A DNA stretch of 64,000 nucleotides from Bacteroidia bacterium (GTDB lineage: Bacteria > Bacteroidota > Bacteroidia > J057): positions 7,874,001 through 7,938,000 of the forward strand of contig JAWPMV010000001.1 in assembly GCA_033391075.1 (NCBI GenBank), written 5' to 3'. This document shows, in pieces, positions 1 to 10,200 of this stretch (positions within the stretch are counted from its first letter, which is position 1; every line of letters starts with the position of its first letter). The position numbers and the translations under genes are program-made. Below the pieces are notes generated by a model. The model did no database searches. It had not been told where the DNA came from and saw nothing but the letters and a program-made list of their open reading frames with translations.

Positions 1-3
1 TTA

Positions 4-1494
4 TTACTTTAAATCGAAGGTATAGTAACGTCTTCTGGAAGGATAACTTTCGTATATACCCTCTATGGTTACTACGCCGGCCTGGTCTTCCAGGGCTGCA
101 GTGAGGTCATCTGTATTTTCGATGCGCTCCTCTCCAACCTTGGTGATAATAAAGCCCGAGCGAATATCAGTCAGTCTTTTCAGCGTGCCTACTCCCAGGC
201 TTTTTACTTTTACTCCTCCCTCGATATTCAAACTAGCTGCCCGATTTTCGCTGATATCTTCAAATTCTGCTCCCAGCTTTGCCAGGGTTTTGATTTCTTT
301 CTTTTCAACCGATCCGGTATTTCCGTCTCCATTTCTCAGCACTACATTTATGGTTCTTTCTGCACCTCCGCGATTGACGGTTACCTCTACTTTATCGCCA
401 GGACGATGTGTACCTATGGCTGCCTGGAGTTCTGGAGAAGAACTTACGGCTTTACCGTCTACGGCAGTGATTACATCTCCAATTTTCAATCCGGCTTCTG
501 CTGCTGCCCCATTTGAGGTCAGGCTATCGATATAGATGCCATTTGTCAGATCGAGGTCTTTTTCTTTTGCCAATTGTCCATCCACATTACGGATCAGAAC
601 CCCAAGGAAAGCTCTTTGTACCACGCCATATTGCATGAGGTCTTCCATAACCTTGCGGACGATATTGGTGGGTACTGCGAAAGAGTATCCGGAATAAGAT
701 CCTGTGCGACTGGCAATAGCTGTGTTGATACCGATAAGATCACCATCAAGGTTTACCAGTGCTCCCCCGCTATTACCGGGATTTACTGCTGCGTCTGTTT
801 GGATAAAGGACTCGATTGCAGAGCGATTTCTCAGGATGTTGATGTTTCTACCTTTTGCACTTACGATACCTGCGGTTACGGTAGAGGTCAGGTTGAAAGG
901 GTTACCAATTGCCAGTACCCACTCTCCAACTCTTACTTCATCCGAATTGGCAAAACTTACTTTCTCCAGGCCTTCGGCTTCTATTTTGATGAGAGCCAAA
1001 TCGGTTGTTGGGTCTGTGCCGATGACTTCTGCTTTATAATTGCGATTGTCAAAGAGTGATACTTCAATATCATCAGCTTTATCGATCACATGATTATTCG
1101 TTACTATATATCCATCCTGGCTGATGATTACTCCAGAACCGGAACCAACACTGGGCTGGGGACTGCGACCTCTACCTCCAAAGTCATCTCCGAAGAAGTC
1201 TCTGAAAATATCTGGCACTTGTCCACCACCGCCTCTGCCATCCAGAGAGGTAGATTTTATATGAACTACCCCTGGCATCACTTGCTCTGCAGCGGTAGTG
1301 AAATCTGAAGGAGTGGATGAGATCTGGGTATCAAACCTACTATTCAAAGTCGGGAGACTTTGGGTATGTTCGATGGTTACTTTTTGATCATTTTTGAAAA
1401 AATACTGATTCACGCCCAGGGTAAGTGCGCTTCCAAAAATACCAGCTGCCATTACCAGGGCAAAAGGACTGAGGGATTTCTTCATCTTTTTCAT
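4..1494 (-). CDS. htrA: HtrA/Deg-family periplasmic serine protease
   Basis: Periplasmic quality-control protease and chaperone that degrades misfolded envelope proteins. The 496-residue protein starts with a basic, hydrophobic signal or anchor segment (about residues 8-32). A trypsin-like domain follows with the full triad: H135 (in TNNHVID), D165 (in TDLALIK) and S242 (in GNSGGAL). Two PDZ domains follow at about 290-385 and 400-490, the usual Deg layout and length. A glycine-rich loop near residues 86-110 is the family's variable LA-loop region. The gene lies downstream of an Lrp regulator on the same strand, with a 132-bp palindromic element between them. Family certain; DegP or DegQ subtype cannot be told. 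Confidence 0.96.
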   Translation of the reverse strand: MKKMKKSLSPFALVMAAGIFGSALTLGVNQYFFKNDQKVTIEHTQSLPTLNSRFDTQISSTPSDFTTAAEQVMPGVVHIKSTSLDGRGGGGQVPDIFRDFFGDDFGGRGRSPQPSVGSGSGVIISQDGYIVTNNHVIDKADDIEVSLFDNRNYKAEVIGTDPTTDLALIKIEAEGLEKVSFANSDEVRVGEWVLAIGNPFNLTSTVTAGIVSAKGRNINILRNRSAIESFIQTDAAVNPGNSGGALVNLDGDLIGINTAIASRTGSYSGYSFAVPTNIVRKVMEDLMQYGVVQRAFLGVLIRNVDGQLAKEKDLDLTNGIYIDSLTSNGAAAEAGLKIGDVITAVDGKAVSSSPELQAAIGTHRPGDKVEVTVNRGGAERTINVVLRNGDGNTGSVEKKEIKTLAKLGAEFEDISENRAASLNIEGGVKVKSLGVGTLKRLTDIRSGFIITKVGEERIENTDDLTAALEDQAGVVTIEGIYESYPSRRRYYTFDLK

Positions 1495-1621
1495 CTAAGC
1501 GTTGAAACATTTAATGGGATAAGAGAAAGATTCTTTAGGTTCTTTTTCTCTTACATTATCAAATACGCTTTTAGCTTCTTAAAAGATTGTTAGGGAGGTG
1601 TTAATGTTTTCTTAAAACTTT

Positions 1622-1753
1622 TGAACCCGCCGCCTCACGCTCACCTTCCCTTGTTCTACAGAACAAAGGAGTGCGCGCGTGCCAAGTAGTATAGAATGCC
1701 GGATGCGGGACTTTTCTTTTTTGAGGGGAAGGGACTTGCGGCGGAAGGGTTCA
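1622..1753. repeat. Long imperfect inverted repeat (about 132 bp)
   Basis: The ends are complementary: TGAACCCGCCGC at 1622-1633 against GCGGCGGAAGGGTTCA at 1738-1753, with CCTTCCC (1644-1650) against GGGAAGG (about 1726-1732). A small inner hairpin TTGTTCT/AGAACAA lies at 1651-1666. It sits between the end of the Lrp gene and the start of htrA and looks like a MITE or folded intergenic element. No transposase is nearby and no second copy was seen in this window. Confidence 0.55.
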
Positions 1754-1760
1754 GGAAGGA

Positions 1761-2246
1761 TCACTTTTCCTTTTTCAAAGCAGCCATGGGAGAAAGTCCC
1801 CGACTAAAGGCTACCTCAAATGAAATGATGGTATTGGTTCCTTCTACTCCATCCAGCTTGTCGATGCGATCGTAGAGGATGTCGCGAAGGTGAGCATTGT
1901 CCCGGGCGTAGATCTTTACCATAAGGTCATACCTCCCAGCGATATTGGCGCATTCTACAATCTCGGGGATTTCTTTTAATGCATTCATAAGTTCTTCTAC
2001 GCCTTTTTTTCCATGACTCAACATGATCAATACATAGGCTGAAGTACTATAGCCCAGCTTCTCCGGGTCGAGCTTGAAAACAGCATCTCCAAGGATTCCC
2101 GCATCCTTCAGTTTATTAACTCTCTGATGCACAAGGGAATTGGAAATGCGGAGCTTTTCTGCTAGCTGAGTAAAGGGGATTTTTGCATTTAAGCCCAGTT
2201 CCTGGAGGAGCTCCCGATCGAGATAATCAAGTTGATAGTCCAACAT
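1761..2246 (-). CDS. Lrp/AsnC-family transcriptional regulator
   Basis: 161 residues, the normal length for a feast/famine regulator. The N-terminal winged helix-turn-helix (about residues 6-60) begins with the typical LDYLDRELLQEL start and contains TQLAEKLRISNSLVHQRVNKL. The C-terminal RAM ligand-binding domain (about 70-150) carries the usual YDLMVKIYARD stretch. Proteins of this family bind DNA as dimers or octamers and usually respond to amino acids; the ligand cannot be read here. The 158-bp upstream gap to the divergent marC gene is very AT-rich, which fits an autoregulated divergent promoter region (inference). Confidence 0.95.
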   Translation of the reverse strand: MLDYQLDYLDRELLQELGLNAKIPFTQLAEKLRISNSLVHQRVNKLKDAGILGDAVFKLDPEKLGYSTSAYVLIMLSHGKKGVEELMNALKEIPEIVECANIAGRYDLMVKIYARDNAHLRDILYDRIDKLDGVEGTNTIISFEVAFSRGLSPMAALKKEK

Positions 2247-2404
2247 ATTTTATTGAAAAATAAAATGTCAAAGTGGTCTTTTTATGTAAATATATAGTAA
2301 AAATAACACAAAATACACAAGTATGAATACAATTAGACTTTTTTGGCGTAAAATTGTGCGAAAATTAACCATTAATAATTAGCTATTTAATTAAAAGAAA
2401 AACC

Positions 2405-2968
2405 ATGCTTTTTACCTCAACACTTTCTGTTAGTTTGATTCTATTCACAGTTATTGACATTCCTGGTTCTCTGCCAATAATCCTGAATTTGAAAAAGCAG
2501 GGTTTGCAGGTTCAGGCGGCAAGAACGACGCTTATAGCAGGCCTACTCATGTTGATGTTCTTATTTTTTGGAACCTCTGTGCTGGATGTTTTTGGAATAG
2601 AGGTGGCTTCCTTCGCTTTAGCGGGTTCTCTGATTATTTTTTTTATGGGCCTGGAAATGATTCTGGGGATTAGGTTTTTCAGAGATGAGCCGAGTGCAAG
2701 TAGTGGAGCGATTGTTCCTTTGGCCTTCCCCATTATTGCAGGTGCGGGTACCTTGACCACCATATTATCCCTCAAGTCAAAATTTGGGACCATGAGTATT
2801 CTGGCAGGGATCCTTCTAAACTTATTGCTTGTTTTTCTGGCATTGCGATCTACAGGATGGCTGGAAAGAAAGATTGGAGATTCCGGTTTAGAAGCCTTGA
2901 GAAAAATCTTTGGAATCATCATTATCGCGGTTGCTATTCAGATGTTTCGGAGCAACCTGGGGATCTAA
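2405..2968 (+). CDS. MarC-family integral membrane protein
   Basis: 187 residues, almost all hydrophobic, with about six predicted membrane helices. The N-terminal VIDIPGSLPIILNL motif and the central PLAFPIIAGAGTLTTIL motif are the two hallmark segments of the MarC/UPF0056 family. The molecular function of this family is not established; the old link to multiple antibiotic resistance was withdrawn. It is divergent from the Lrp gene and lies 128 bp upstream of the MscS gene on the same strand. Confidence 0.93.
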   Translation: MLFTSTLSVSLILFTVIDIPGSLPIILNLKKQGLQVQAARTTLIAGLLMLMFLFFGTSVLDVFGIEVASFALAGSLIIFFMGLEMILGIRFFRDEPSASSGAIVPLAFPIIAGAGTLTTILSLKSKFGTMSILAGILLNLLLVFLALRSTGWLERKIGDSGLEALRKIFGIIIIAVAIQMFRSNLGI

Positions 2969-3096
2969 TATGAAATTATTGTTAAGTGGGGTGACCGAGC
3001 AGAAATTTACGTATCTAAAGGTTGTTCGTTCAGCTAAAATGTTTAATTTCTGAAAGACTTTCACCTTCTCTTTAACTTATTACACTAACAATACTT

Positions 3097-3903
3097 ATGG
3101 ACTTTTTGAATGATATTTCAACGGATCAGATACTCGACTATGGAACCAAAGCTATAGGCGCTATTCTGGTACTGGTCATTGGATTCTGGATTGCCAACAG
3201 GATCGCGAAAATGATTGGAAACCGGATGAGGAAAAACACCAGTGATCCAACTGCTGCTAACTTTATCACGGATATCATGAGTATCCTGCTCAAAGTGCTG
3301 GTTGTTTTGACTGCTGCATCCACTATGGGGATAGAAATGACCTCATTTGCTGCAATTATTGCTGCGATGGGTCTGGCTGTGGGTATGGCGCTTCAGGGTA
3401 GTTTGTCCAACTTTGCTGGAGGTGTGATGATGGCGATTTTTAAACCTTTTGAAATGGGTGATCTGATCGAAGCTCAGGGACATACCGGAGTAGTTGAGGG
3501 ATTAAATATGTTTGTAACGACTCTTACAACTCCTGATAGCAAAACCGTAATCCTGCCAAATGGTGCTTTATCAAATGGCGATATCGTAAACTATTCCAAA
3601 CTTGATCAGCTTCGGGTAGATTTGGTTATCGGAATCGGTTATGATGCAGATATCCAGCAAGCCAGAAATGTGATCATGGAAGTGATGAAAAATGACCCCA
3701 AAGTTATGGATAGCCCAGCACCTTCTGTAAATGTTCTGGAATTAGGAGATAGCTCAGTAAATCTTGCAGTAAGGCCCTTTGCTACTGTCGCCAATTACTG
3801 GGATGTGTACTTCGGTATTCAGGAAAAAGTAAAAGTAGCCTTGGATCAAGCAGGAATCGATATTCCTTATCCACAGACGGTTATGCACCAGGCTGGAAAC
3901 TAG
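3097..3903 (+). CDS. mscS: Small-conductance mechanosensitive channel (MscS type)
   Basis: 268 residues, close to the minimal MscS length, with three N-terminal membrane segments (about 15-38, 55-82, 85-115). The third is the glycine/alanine-rich pore helix (AAMGLAVGMALQGSLSNFAGG). The beta domain (about 120-180) carries the FEMGDLIEA and VILPNGALSNGDIVNYS motifs, and the C-terminal alpha/beta domain runs to about 265. It releases solutes on hypo-osmotic shock. It is followed by a strong intrinsic terminator and appears to be its own transcription unit or the last gene after marC. Confidence 0.96.
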   Translation: MDFLNDISTDQILDYGTKAIGAILVLVIGFWIANRIAKMIGNRMRKNTSDPTAANFITDIMSILLKVLVVLTAASTMGIEMTSFAAIIAAMGLAVGMALQGSLSNFAGGVMMAIFKPFEMGDLIEAQGHTGVVEGLNMFVTTLTTPDSKTVILPNGALSNGDIVNYSKLDQLRVDLVIGIGYDADIQQARNVIMEVMKNDPKVMDSPAPSVNVLELGDSSVNLAVRPFATVANYWDVYFGIQEKVKVALDQAGIDIPYPQTVMHQAGN

Positions 3904-3956
3904 ATCTACTAGCACATAGAAAAATTCACTTTTCCCTAACAAGTGATTTCCCTTAT

Positions 3957-3985
3957 AGGTCCGCTGTGGCGGACCTTGTTTTTTT
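3957..3985 (+). terminator. Intrinsic terminator after mscS
   Basis: AGGTCCGC/GCGGACCT forms an 8-bp stem with a TGTG loop, followed by a run of T (TTGTTTTTTT). It lies 54 bp after the mscS stop codon. Confidence 0.85.
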
Positions 3986-4055
3986 GGGGGGGGAGCATGA
4001 ATGAAATTCCAACCTGATTCGCTAGTAAATTCGAAATTTTCAATGCCTTTCTATT

Positions 4056-6935
4056 TTACTCTATCCTTAATTTATAGGTATAGGTCTTATTTATTTGAAT
4101 AAAGTACAGTCCGGGTTTCAAGTGGGGAAGCTTAAGTTGGATTTGTGAACTGCCCGAAGATATTTTCACACTTTCGCTAAAAATCCGCTTTCCCTGAAGG
4201 TTTATCCATTCAAGATTCAATTCTCTAATAGATAAAGAATTTACAGAAAGGAAAAGATGATTTTTTACAGGATTAGGAAAAAAGGAAAAATTTGAATGGA
4301 AACTATCTTCGATTTGATTGATACTATTGGGATAATACGTTTTCACTATTCCCGGAATACTCCCTAAATTTTCCGGACGGAAATCCGAGAGTGTATTAAG
4401 TACAGTATTGGTTCTTATAGGAGGGTTAAAATCAAAATATATATCAGCCCAATTTTTAATTTCTGTAGCTGCTGGCTTTTCAGGAAGTGCGTCTATAAAG
4501 AATTGTATGTACCCTTGACTTGCAGCCACATTAACATTGGAATCTGGCAATTGGATATTGTCAAAATAGAAATGAAGGACTGGCTTACCAAATCCTTTTA
4601 ATTCCATTCTGAAAGGATGTGAGGCACTTCCCAGTCTAAAAGTAGATAGATCTAATGCTGAGGATAACTCATCCCTTATTTCAACAGTAAAAGCTGTATC
4701 TGTACCCGTATTTTGGAAGCGAATGAGGTATTCCAACTGGCTTCCCAGAGGTGTCAAACCCAAAGGCCCAATTCCTTGGGGAAAGACTTGTTTATCATTG
4801 GGATCATAAGAGCCGATAATTTCCTGGCAATTAACCGCAAATCCCGACTCTGGCCTTCTAAGAGGAGTACTAAATTGCTGGATCATCCCTTTGGAAGTAC
4901 TGCTATCCAAAGTCGCCGTACATGCCTCCAAAGCTACTGAAACCATAGCATTAGTTGGGTGATTGGGAACCTGATCTACTTCCAGGCGAAAGGTCTGTCC
5001 ATTTCCTGCTATGTCGAAAACGAGGCTGTCTCCCATATTTAGGAAAAGTTTGCCCGTATCAACCAGAACCGTATCTGCAAATATTCTGTAAGAGGTGGAA
5101 TCCAGCATATTGGCGGTTCCGTGATTGACTACCGAAAATTTGACGGTATCATTAATACAGTCTCTATCCATAGAAAGAGAAGCGCCAGACCAATTGGCAG
5201 CTACCGGAGTGCAATTGTCAGGAGATGAAATCCAGGCTTCAACACATGGAGAGAGTCCTAGTAGCTCGACAGATGAACATGTTTCCTGAACATTCAGGCT
5301 GATATTTCCACAAGTATTAGGAGCCAAGGTGGCCAGATCAAAAAGCAGGCTACTATCAGGCTCGTAGACAAAAGGCATATCAGCGGATAGCAACTTTAGG
5401 TTAGGCGGGAGATCAACCCAAAGCTGAGTTTGGGTTGCAGAGATAAGCCCTAGGTTACAATAGTTGATGTTTATTCTTCCAGGAAAACAGCGTCTACTCC
5501 AAAAACCACCCAATGAATGTGTCAAATCTGGGCAAGGACTAGCCTTTAGCCCTAAGGCTTGCGCATTTGTATTTGAATTATTTACCTGAATACTTGAATC
5601 ACACAATTCCCAGTCATCCTCAGAATCCAGAATGGATAAAAGATAATTGCCGCTATCCAGGGACATCTTATAATTTCCATTTGAATCCGTTAAAGCATAA
5701 TAAGGACCAGGTTTAGCTACCACAATCCTGTTTTTCAGGGGAAAATCCTGCGGGTCTTCCAGGCAATTCCCATCTACATCCAGGTAACTATTACCCGTGA
5801 TTGTGTATCCACCACAGGGACCATTATTCAATACCTCAATTTCATTGCAGCCCGCAGCATTAGCATTGAAGATATTTGCTGCCGTCAGGGAATCCACATT
5901 GCTGACATATCTATATAGGCCACAACAATCAGTTAGAGCCGTGTTTGCAGTAATATTAATGCTCCCTCCATAATAAATTATGTTTCTTAACCCCTGTAAA
6001 TTTTGCAAAGAAGGGTTTAAAGAAATTTCCAAACTCTCATGCAGACTATCCATGCTTGTAAAAGCATCTATCTGAACTAGAGATAGATTATTTCGAATAC
6101 GAATTTTCCCATAAATATTTTGAACATTTTCAAGTCCTCGCAGACTTGTTAGCATATCATTCTCGGAGATATTTAGATCGATTAGTGAATTTGCGCTAAA
6201 ATTCCCGATAGAAGTAAGTGAAGACAAAGGAGCAAGATTCCTCAAACTATCATTATCATATATCACTAAAAATCCCCCACAAAATGTCAAATTCGATAAG
6301 CCGTTCAAGTCCTTGAGTTGCTGGTTTTGGCCTATTTCAATTCCCCCGCTTAAATAGGTGATCTTAGTTAGGCCATCAATATTTTCTAAAAGGCTATTTT
6401 CAGTTAGAATAAGGTTTCTAATCGAATCTATATTTGCTAAGGCATCGAGGTTTTTGATCCTGGCATTTTTCTCTAGTGCAATATCCGATCTGACCCATTT
6501 GAGATTTGAGAGGCCATCTATATTTCTAAGGGAATCATATTTGTTAATCCGAAGACTCAGTCCAATTGAATCCAGGTTTCTAAATCCATCCAGGTTTTTA
6601 AGGCTATAATTGGGGAAAAAGGAACCTTTTATGGCCATATCCAGAGAACCTCCAATTACCCTAAGATTGCGCAAACCTTCCAATTGGCTTATCGAATTTG
6701 GAAAGGTCATATCCAGATTGTTCCGAATTTCAGTGAGACGGTAGAGGCTGTCAAGATTTGTTATTCCAGTGCCTCTAATCGCGACTCTACCGTTTATTTT
6801 TGTATAAGGAGGGAATGTATCAATCTGTGTCTGGTTGGTAAACACAATATTTCCATTAAAAGTGCCTTGTGAAAAGCAAGATGTTGATACTGAAAGAAGT
6901 AAATAAATCAGTAGAATTAATCGAAAGTGTTTCAT
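4056..6935 (-). CDS. T9SS-secreted leucine-rich-repeat surface protein
   Basis: Large exported protein, 959 residues from the start chosen here. The reading frame opens 11 codons earlier, but the ATG at 6935 directly precedes a clean signal peptide (MKHFRLILLIYLLLS...CFSQ). Residues about 20-360 are irregular leucine-rich repeats of the receptor-L/SDS22-like kind (repeated NLDGL, IDGLSNL, LRGLENV). A SdrD-B or CNA-B-like segment follows (GNSYLDVDGNC...TDSNGNYKMSL), then a conserved Bacteroidota domain beginning SYDPNDK and ending YFDFNPPIRTNT, common in T9SS cargo. The last 80 residues (FFPNPVKN...GLYFIQIN) form a type A sorting domain. Role probably adhesive (inference). No operon partner is visible. 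Confidence 0.88.
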   Translation of the reverse strand: MKHFRLILLIYLLLSVSTSCFSQGTFNGNIVFTNQTQIDTFPPYTKINGRVAIRGTGITNLDSLYRLTEIRNNLDMTFPNSISQLEGLRNLRVIGGSLDMAIKGSFFPNYSLKNLDGFRNLDSIGLSLRINKYDSLRNIDGLSNLKWVRSDIALEKNARIKNLDALANIDSIRNLILTENSLLENIDGLTKITYLSGGIEIGQNQQLKDLNGLSNLTFCGGFLVIYDNDSLRNLAPLSSLTSIGNFSANSLIDLNISENDMLTSLRGLENVQNIYGKIRIRNNLSLVQIDAFTSMDSLHESLEISLNPSLQNLQGLRNIIYYGGSINITANTALTDCCGLYRYVSNVDSLTAANIFNANAAGCNEIEVLNNGPCGGYTITGNSYLDVDGNCLEDPQDFPLKNRIVVAKPGPYYALTDSNGNYKMSLDSGNYLLSILDSEDDWELCDSSIQVNNSNTNAQALGLKASPCPDLTHSLGGFWSRRCFPGRININYCNLGLISATQTQLWVDLPPNLKLLSADMPFVYEPDSSLLFDLATLAPNTCGNISLNVQETCSSVELLGLSPCVEAWISSPDNCTPVAANWSGASLSMDRDCINDTVKFSVVNHGTANMLDSTSYRIFADTVLVDTGKLFLNMGDSLVFDIAGNGQTFRLEVDQVPNHPTNAMVSVALEACTATLDSSTSKGMIQQFSTPLRRPESGFAVNCQEIIGSYDPNDKQVFPQGIGPLGLTPLGSQLEYLIRFQNTGTDTAFTVEIRDELSSALDLSTFRLGSASHPFRMELKGFGKPVLHFYFDNIQLPDSNVNVAASQGYIQFFIDALPEKPAATEIKNWADIYFDFNPPIRTNTVLNTLSDFRPENLGSIPGIVKTYYPNSINQIEDSFHSNFSFFPNPVKNHLFLSVNSLSIRELNLEWINLQGKRIFSESVKISSGSSQIQLKLPHLKPGLYFIQINKTYTYKLRIE

Positions 6936-7154
6936 GGTTAACGTTTCCTTACTAATACAAATTCCCACAGTTTACCCAAGCCGAAATGGAGGCAATAGCA
7001 TATATAATTTATAAATAAATATCAGGCTCTCCCTTTCTAAGATAGATTTTACACACAATTATCTTTCCTCTTGCTGATCTTGAGCAGTCGCCTCTGCCGG
7101 CTAAGGGATTCTTTGATTAGATATTAGGCGGCCAACTTCCCCATTTGTATTCTT

Positions 7155-7194
7155 AAAAAAAAAGAGGAAGTCATAAGCTTGACTTCCTCTTTTT
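7155..7194 (-). terminator. Intrinsic terminator after the M56 gene
   Basis: AAGAGGAAGTC and GACTTCCTCTT form an 11-bp stem around a short loop. The flanking A and T runs let it work in both directions; it lies 19 bp past the stop codon of the M56 gene. Confidence 0.85.
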
Positions 7195-7213
7195 GCATAA
7201 CACGCATGTCTCA

Positions 7214-10200
7214 TTATCTCTCCAGAACCAATCGCTGACTGGCTACAATTCCTTCTGCGGTTTCCAATTGGGCGATATAGATACCATTGGGAATTTTGTT
7301 AGCCTTCCAAATGATTTTCTGAGGGCCCGCTTCAAGGATGGCTGCAGGAACTTTATGGATTAATTTTCCTTGTAAATCACGGATGCTGAACTTGACTTCT
7401 GTACGGATATTCAGTTCAAAGTCGATATTGAAGGTCTCGGAAGAAGGGTTAGGGGAAACCTTCATTTCTAAAGCCGTAGCAGGTTCAATCTTGAATTTTG
7501 TACTCAATTTCTTTGCTATGACCGGACTTGTTTTCCTATTGGTTCGCAAATGGATGATGTCCTTGCTTTCCGTATTTCCACTAAAATCCCTGGCTGCCTC
7601 ATCTTTTAAAAGATCTATAGTGGCAATAACTTTAGGATCCAGTTGCTGTAGAGACTCCATACTGATTTCTTCCCCATCCAGCCAAATCTCTGGCTTGGTT
7701 TCCAGGCCTTCGATTTTTAGGGCAATAGGATTCTTTTCTTCGGCTTTCTGGTAATATTCTTCTTCGTATTCCTCCGAAAGAATCTGCACCGTTTTATACT
7801 CCTTTCCATTCAATTCTTCTCCATTACAAATAACAATCCCTCCAATTTTGTCCAGATTCCTTTCTTTTACTTCCTGCGCAATTACGGCGAAGATTTGTCC
7901 TTTTCGATACCCCAGAGGTTTGCCATCAAAGAAATAATAATTCTCTGGTCCCTTTGAAAAAAGAGACGCATCTGGATTTACTCCTAAGGACCCTCCTTCT
8001 ATACTCATCGGTCCCTTTTTTCCGTCAAATGAGATATTACCTTTTATTTCAATTATTCCATCTTCAGACCTCTTTTTTGTGATATTGGGCCTTTCTTTAA
8101 TCTCTGAAGGATCTTTAAGCCTGACTTCTATTACTTCTACAGATTTTATCTTAAACCTTCTTTCAGCATCCTCGGGATTTAGTTTTATAGCTGTAACTGA
8201 GCGGGTATCTATGCCTCTTCTTTTGCAAACTTCCATGATCCCTTCTTTGATATTACCAGGAATAAATCCAACATTCCCTCCTTCATAGATATACATGCGA
8301 TGTTTTTCATTTCCTTCTGCCTCAAATTTCTGGGCCAGGTATTCCCAGCTAAAAAGCGCATACACATGAAAATCTTTGATTAGCTCTGATTGCTTCATGG
8401 GGGGAGGAGGAGGAAGTTGCTCTTCTAGAAAAAATTTTTCAAGATCTCGATTTCCCGTGGTGAAAACCGTAATTTTCCCCAGATCATCATGACTGTTGAA
8501 GTGTCCCTCCTTGATCAGAATTTTTGGAATAGTGTTTAAATCTGCTTCGTAGAATCCCAGACTTTTTCCATCCAAATAGACCAGAACGGGTTTTTGAATA
8601 TTTTCAATGAGTGCTGGTGGACCTGCTTTTACTCCTACTGAAAGGGTCTTTCCATTTTCATCTCGCAACAAATGGTACTGACAGGGAACGCTGCTTGTTG
8701 CAACATTGCCATTTTCATTAATCTTGATTTCCAGCAGTTTTCCGTTGTCATCCGTGATGTAGCTTTCGAGCTCTATGTTTGTATTGAGCTGAGAAAGCCA
8801 GTCGTCAATAGCTTCTTTTGAGGTCCACGGATAAATATTGAGTTTGTGCATGCTAATTTCATCCGTCCAAAAAGCCTGACCATAGGCATCTGAAATCGCA
8901 ATTTTGGGTGCCTGACCATTTTCTTTTTTAATGATGATTTCCAGATCTTTAAAATTTCTGAACCCCATTTTGCCGTATTTTCCCTCATGCTCAGAAATTT
9001 GAAAAAACTCTGTAATAGTCCCTGCTTCATTTCTGGAAGTAAAAATACGCTTGCCGGTAAGTTCCCGAATATTTTTATTGATTTCGCTTACTTGAAATGG
9101 ACTGCTGCTGGGTTTAAGACGAAATTCGGCAATGATGGATTCCTGTATTACTTCCTGCCCTTCTGCTGGCGTGTTGGTTTCCCCCAGGGGAGGTCCGACC
9201 ACTTCTTCTGTGATAGCTTCCAAAGCAAAGGTTTCCATTACGGCTTCTTCCTTCCCTTTACTGGTAAAGCCGAGTTGAAGGGGATTCGTTTGGGAAATAT
9301 CTATTTGAAATATAAGGGCAGCGAAATTTTCGGCCTTGTATCCTTTTTTTAGTTGTGTTTCCGGATTGAAATAGGAAAGGCTGATCATTTGAAAATTGCC
9401 TTCTTCATCCAGCTTAGTATCCAAAACTTCAAGATCAATCCCATATTCTATTTGCATTTCTCTTACAAACAAATCGAGGTCTTCAAGTGAAGCATCTGAA
9501 GTGAACATAATGAGTTCTCCCTCTGGAAGTGTTTCCTCGATGTGAGTTTGCGTAAATTCCTGAGATTGAGTATAGGCATAATATCCGCTTCCCAGGATAG
9601 CCATGCTTAATAGTAAGGCAGCTGAAAAGCTCTTCCAGAGAGAAGGTCCGGAAGGTGAAGGGGCAAAAAGTCTATGGATACGGGCGGTAAAAGAACCGCT
9701 TTTTCCTTTGGCTTGCATAGTCAAAAAATGTTGAGGTGAATGACGAAATAATTGCAGTCGGGTCAGGGCCTCAGCATAGGTAAATGCATCCCCCATGGCC
9801 GCTACTGCCATGTCATCACAGCACAGTTCCCGTTCCTTGCGGATCTCGCGAGAGAGCCACCAGACAGCGGGATGATAAAAGAACAGGATCTCAATCAAAG
9901 ATTGGATCAGATTGAAGAGAAAATCAGCTCTTCGGATGTGGGCAAATTCATGTGCAAGAATAGCTTCAACCTGCTCGGGACTCAATCCTGAAAGCATGCC
10001 TACCGGAATCAGGACGAGCGGTTTAAAATGACCGAGAGTTAAGGGTTGAGTTACCAATTCGGATTCCATCAACTGCCAGACACGTTTCAGGCCCAGTTTT
10101 CTTGCGATGGTATCCGCACGTTTTTGCCATTCATCGTCGAGGGGAGTGATAGCTGTATGCCGCAATCGATGGACATACCAAAGTCCTCCGCTAAAACGAA

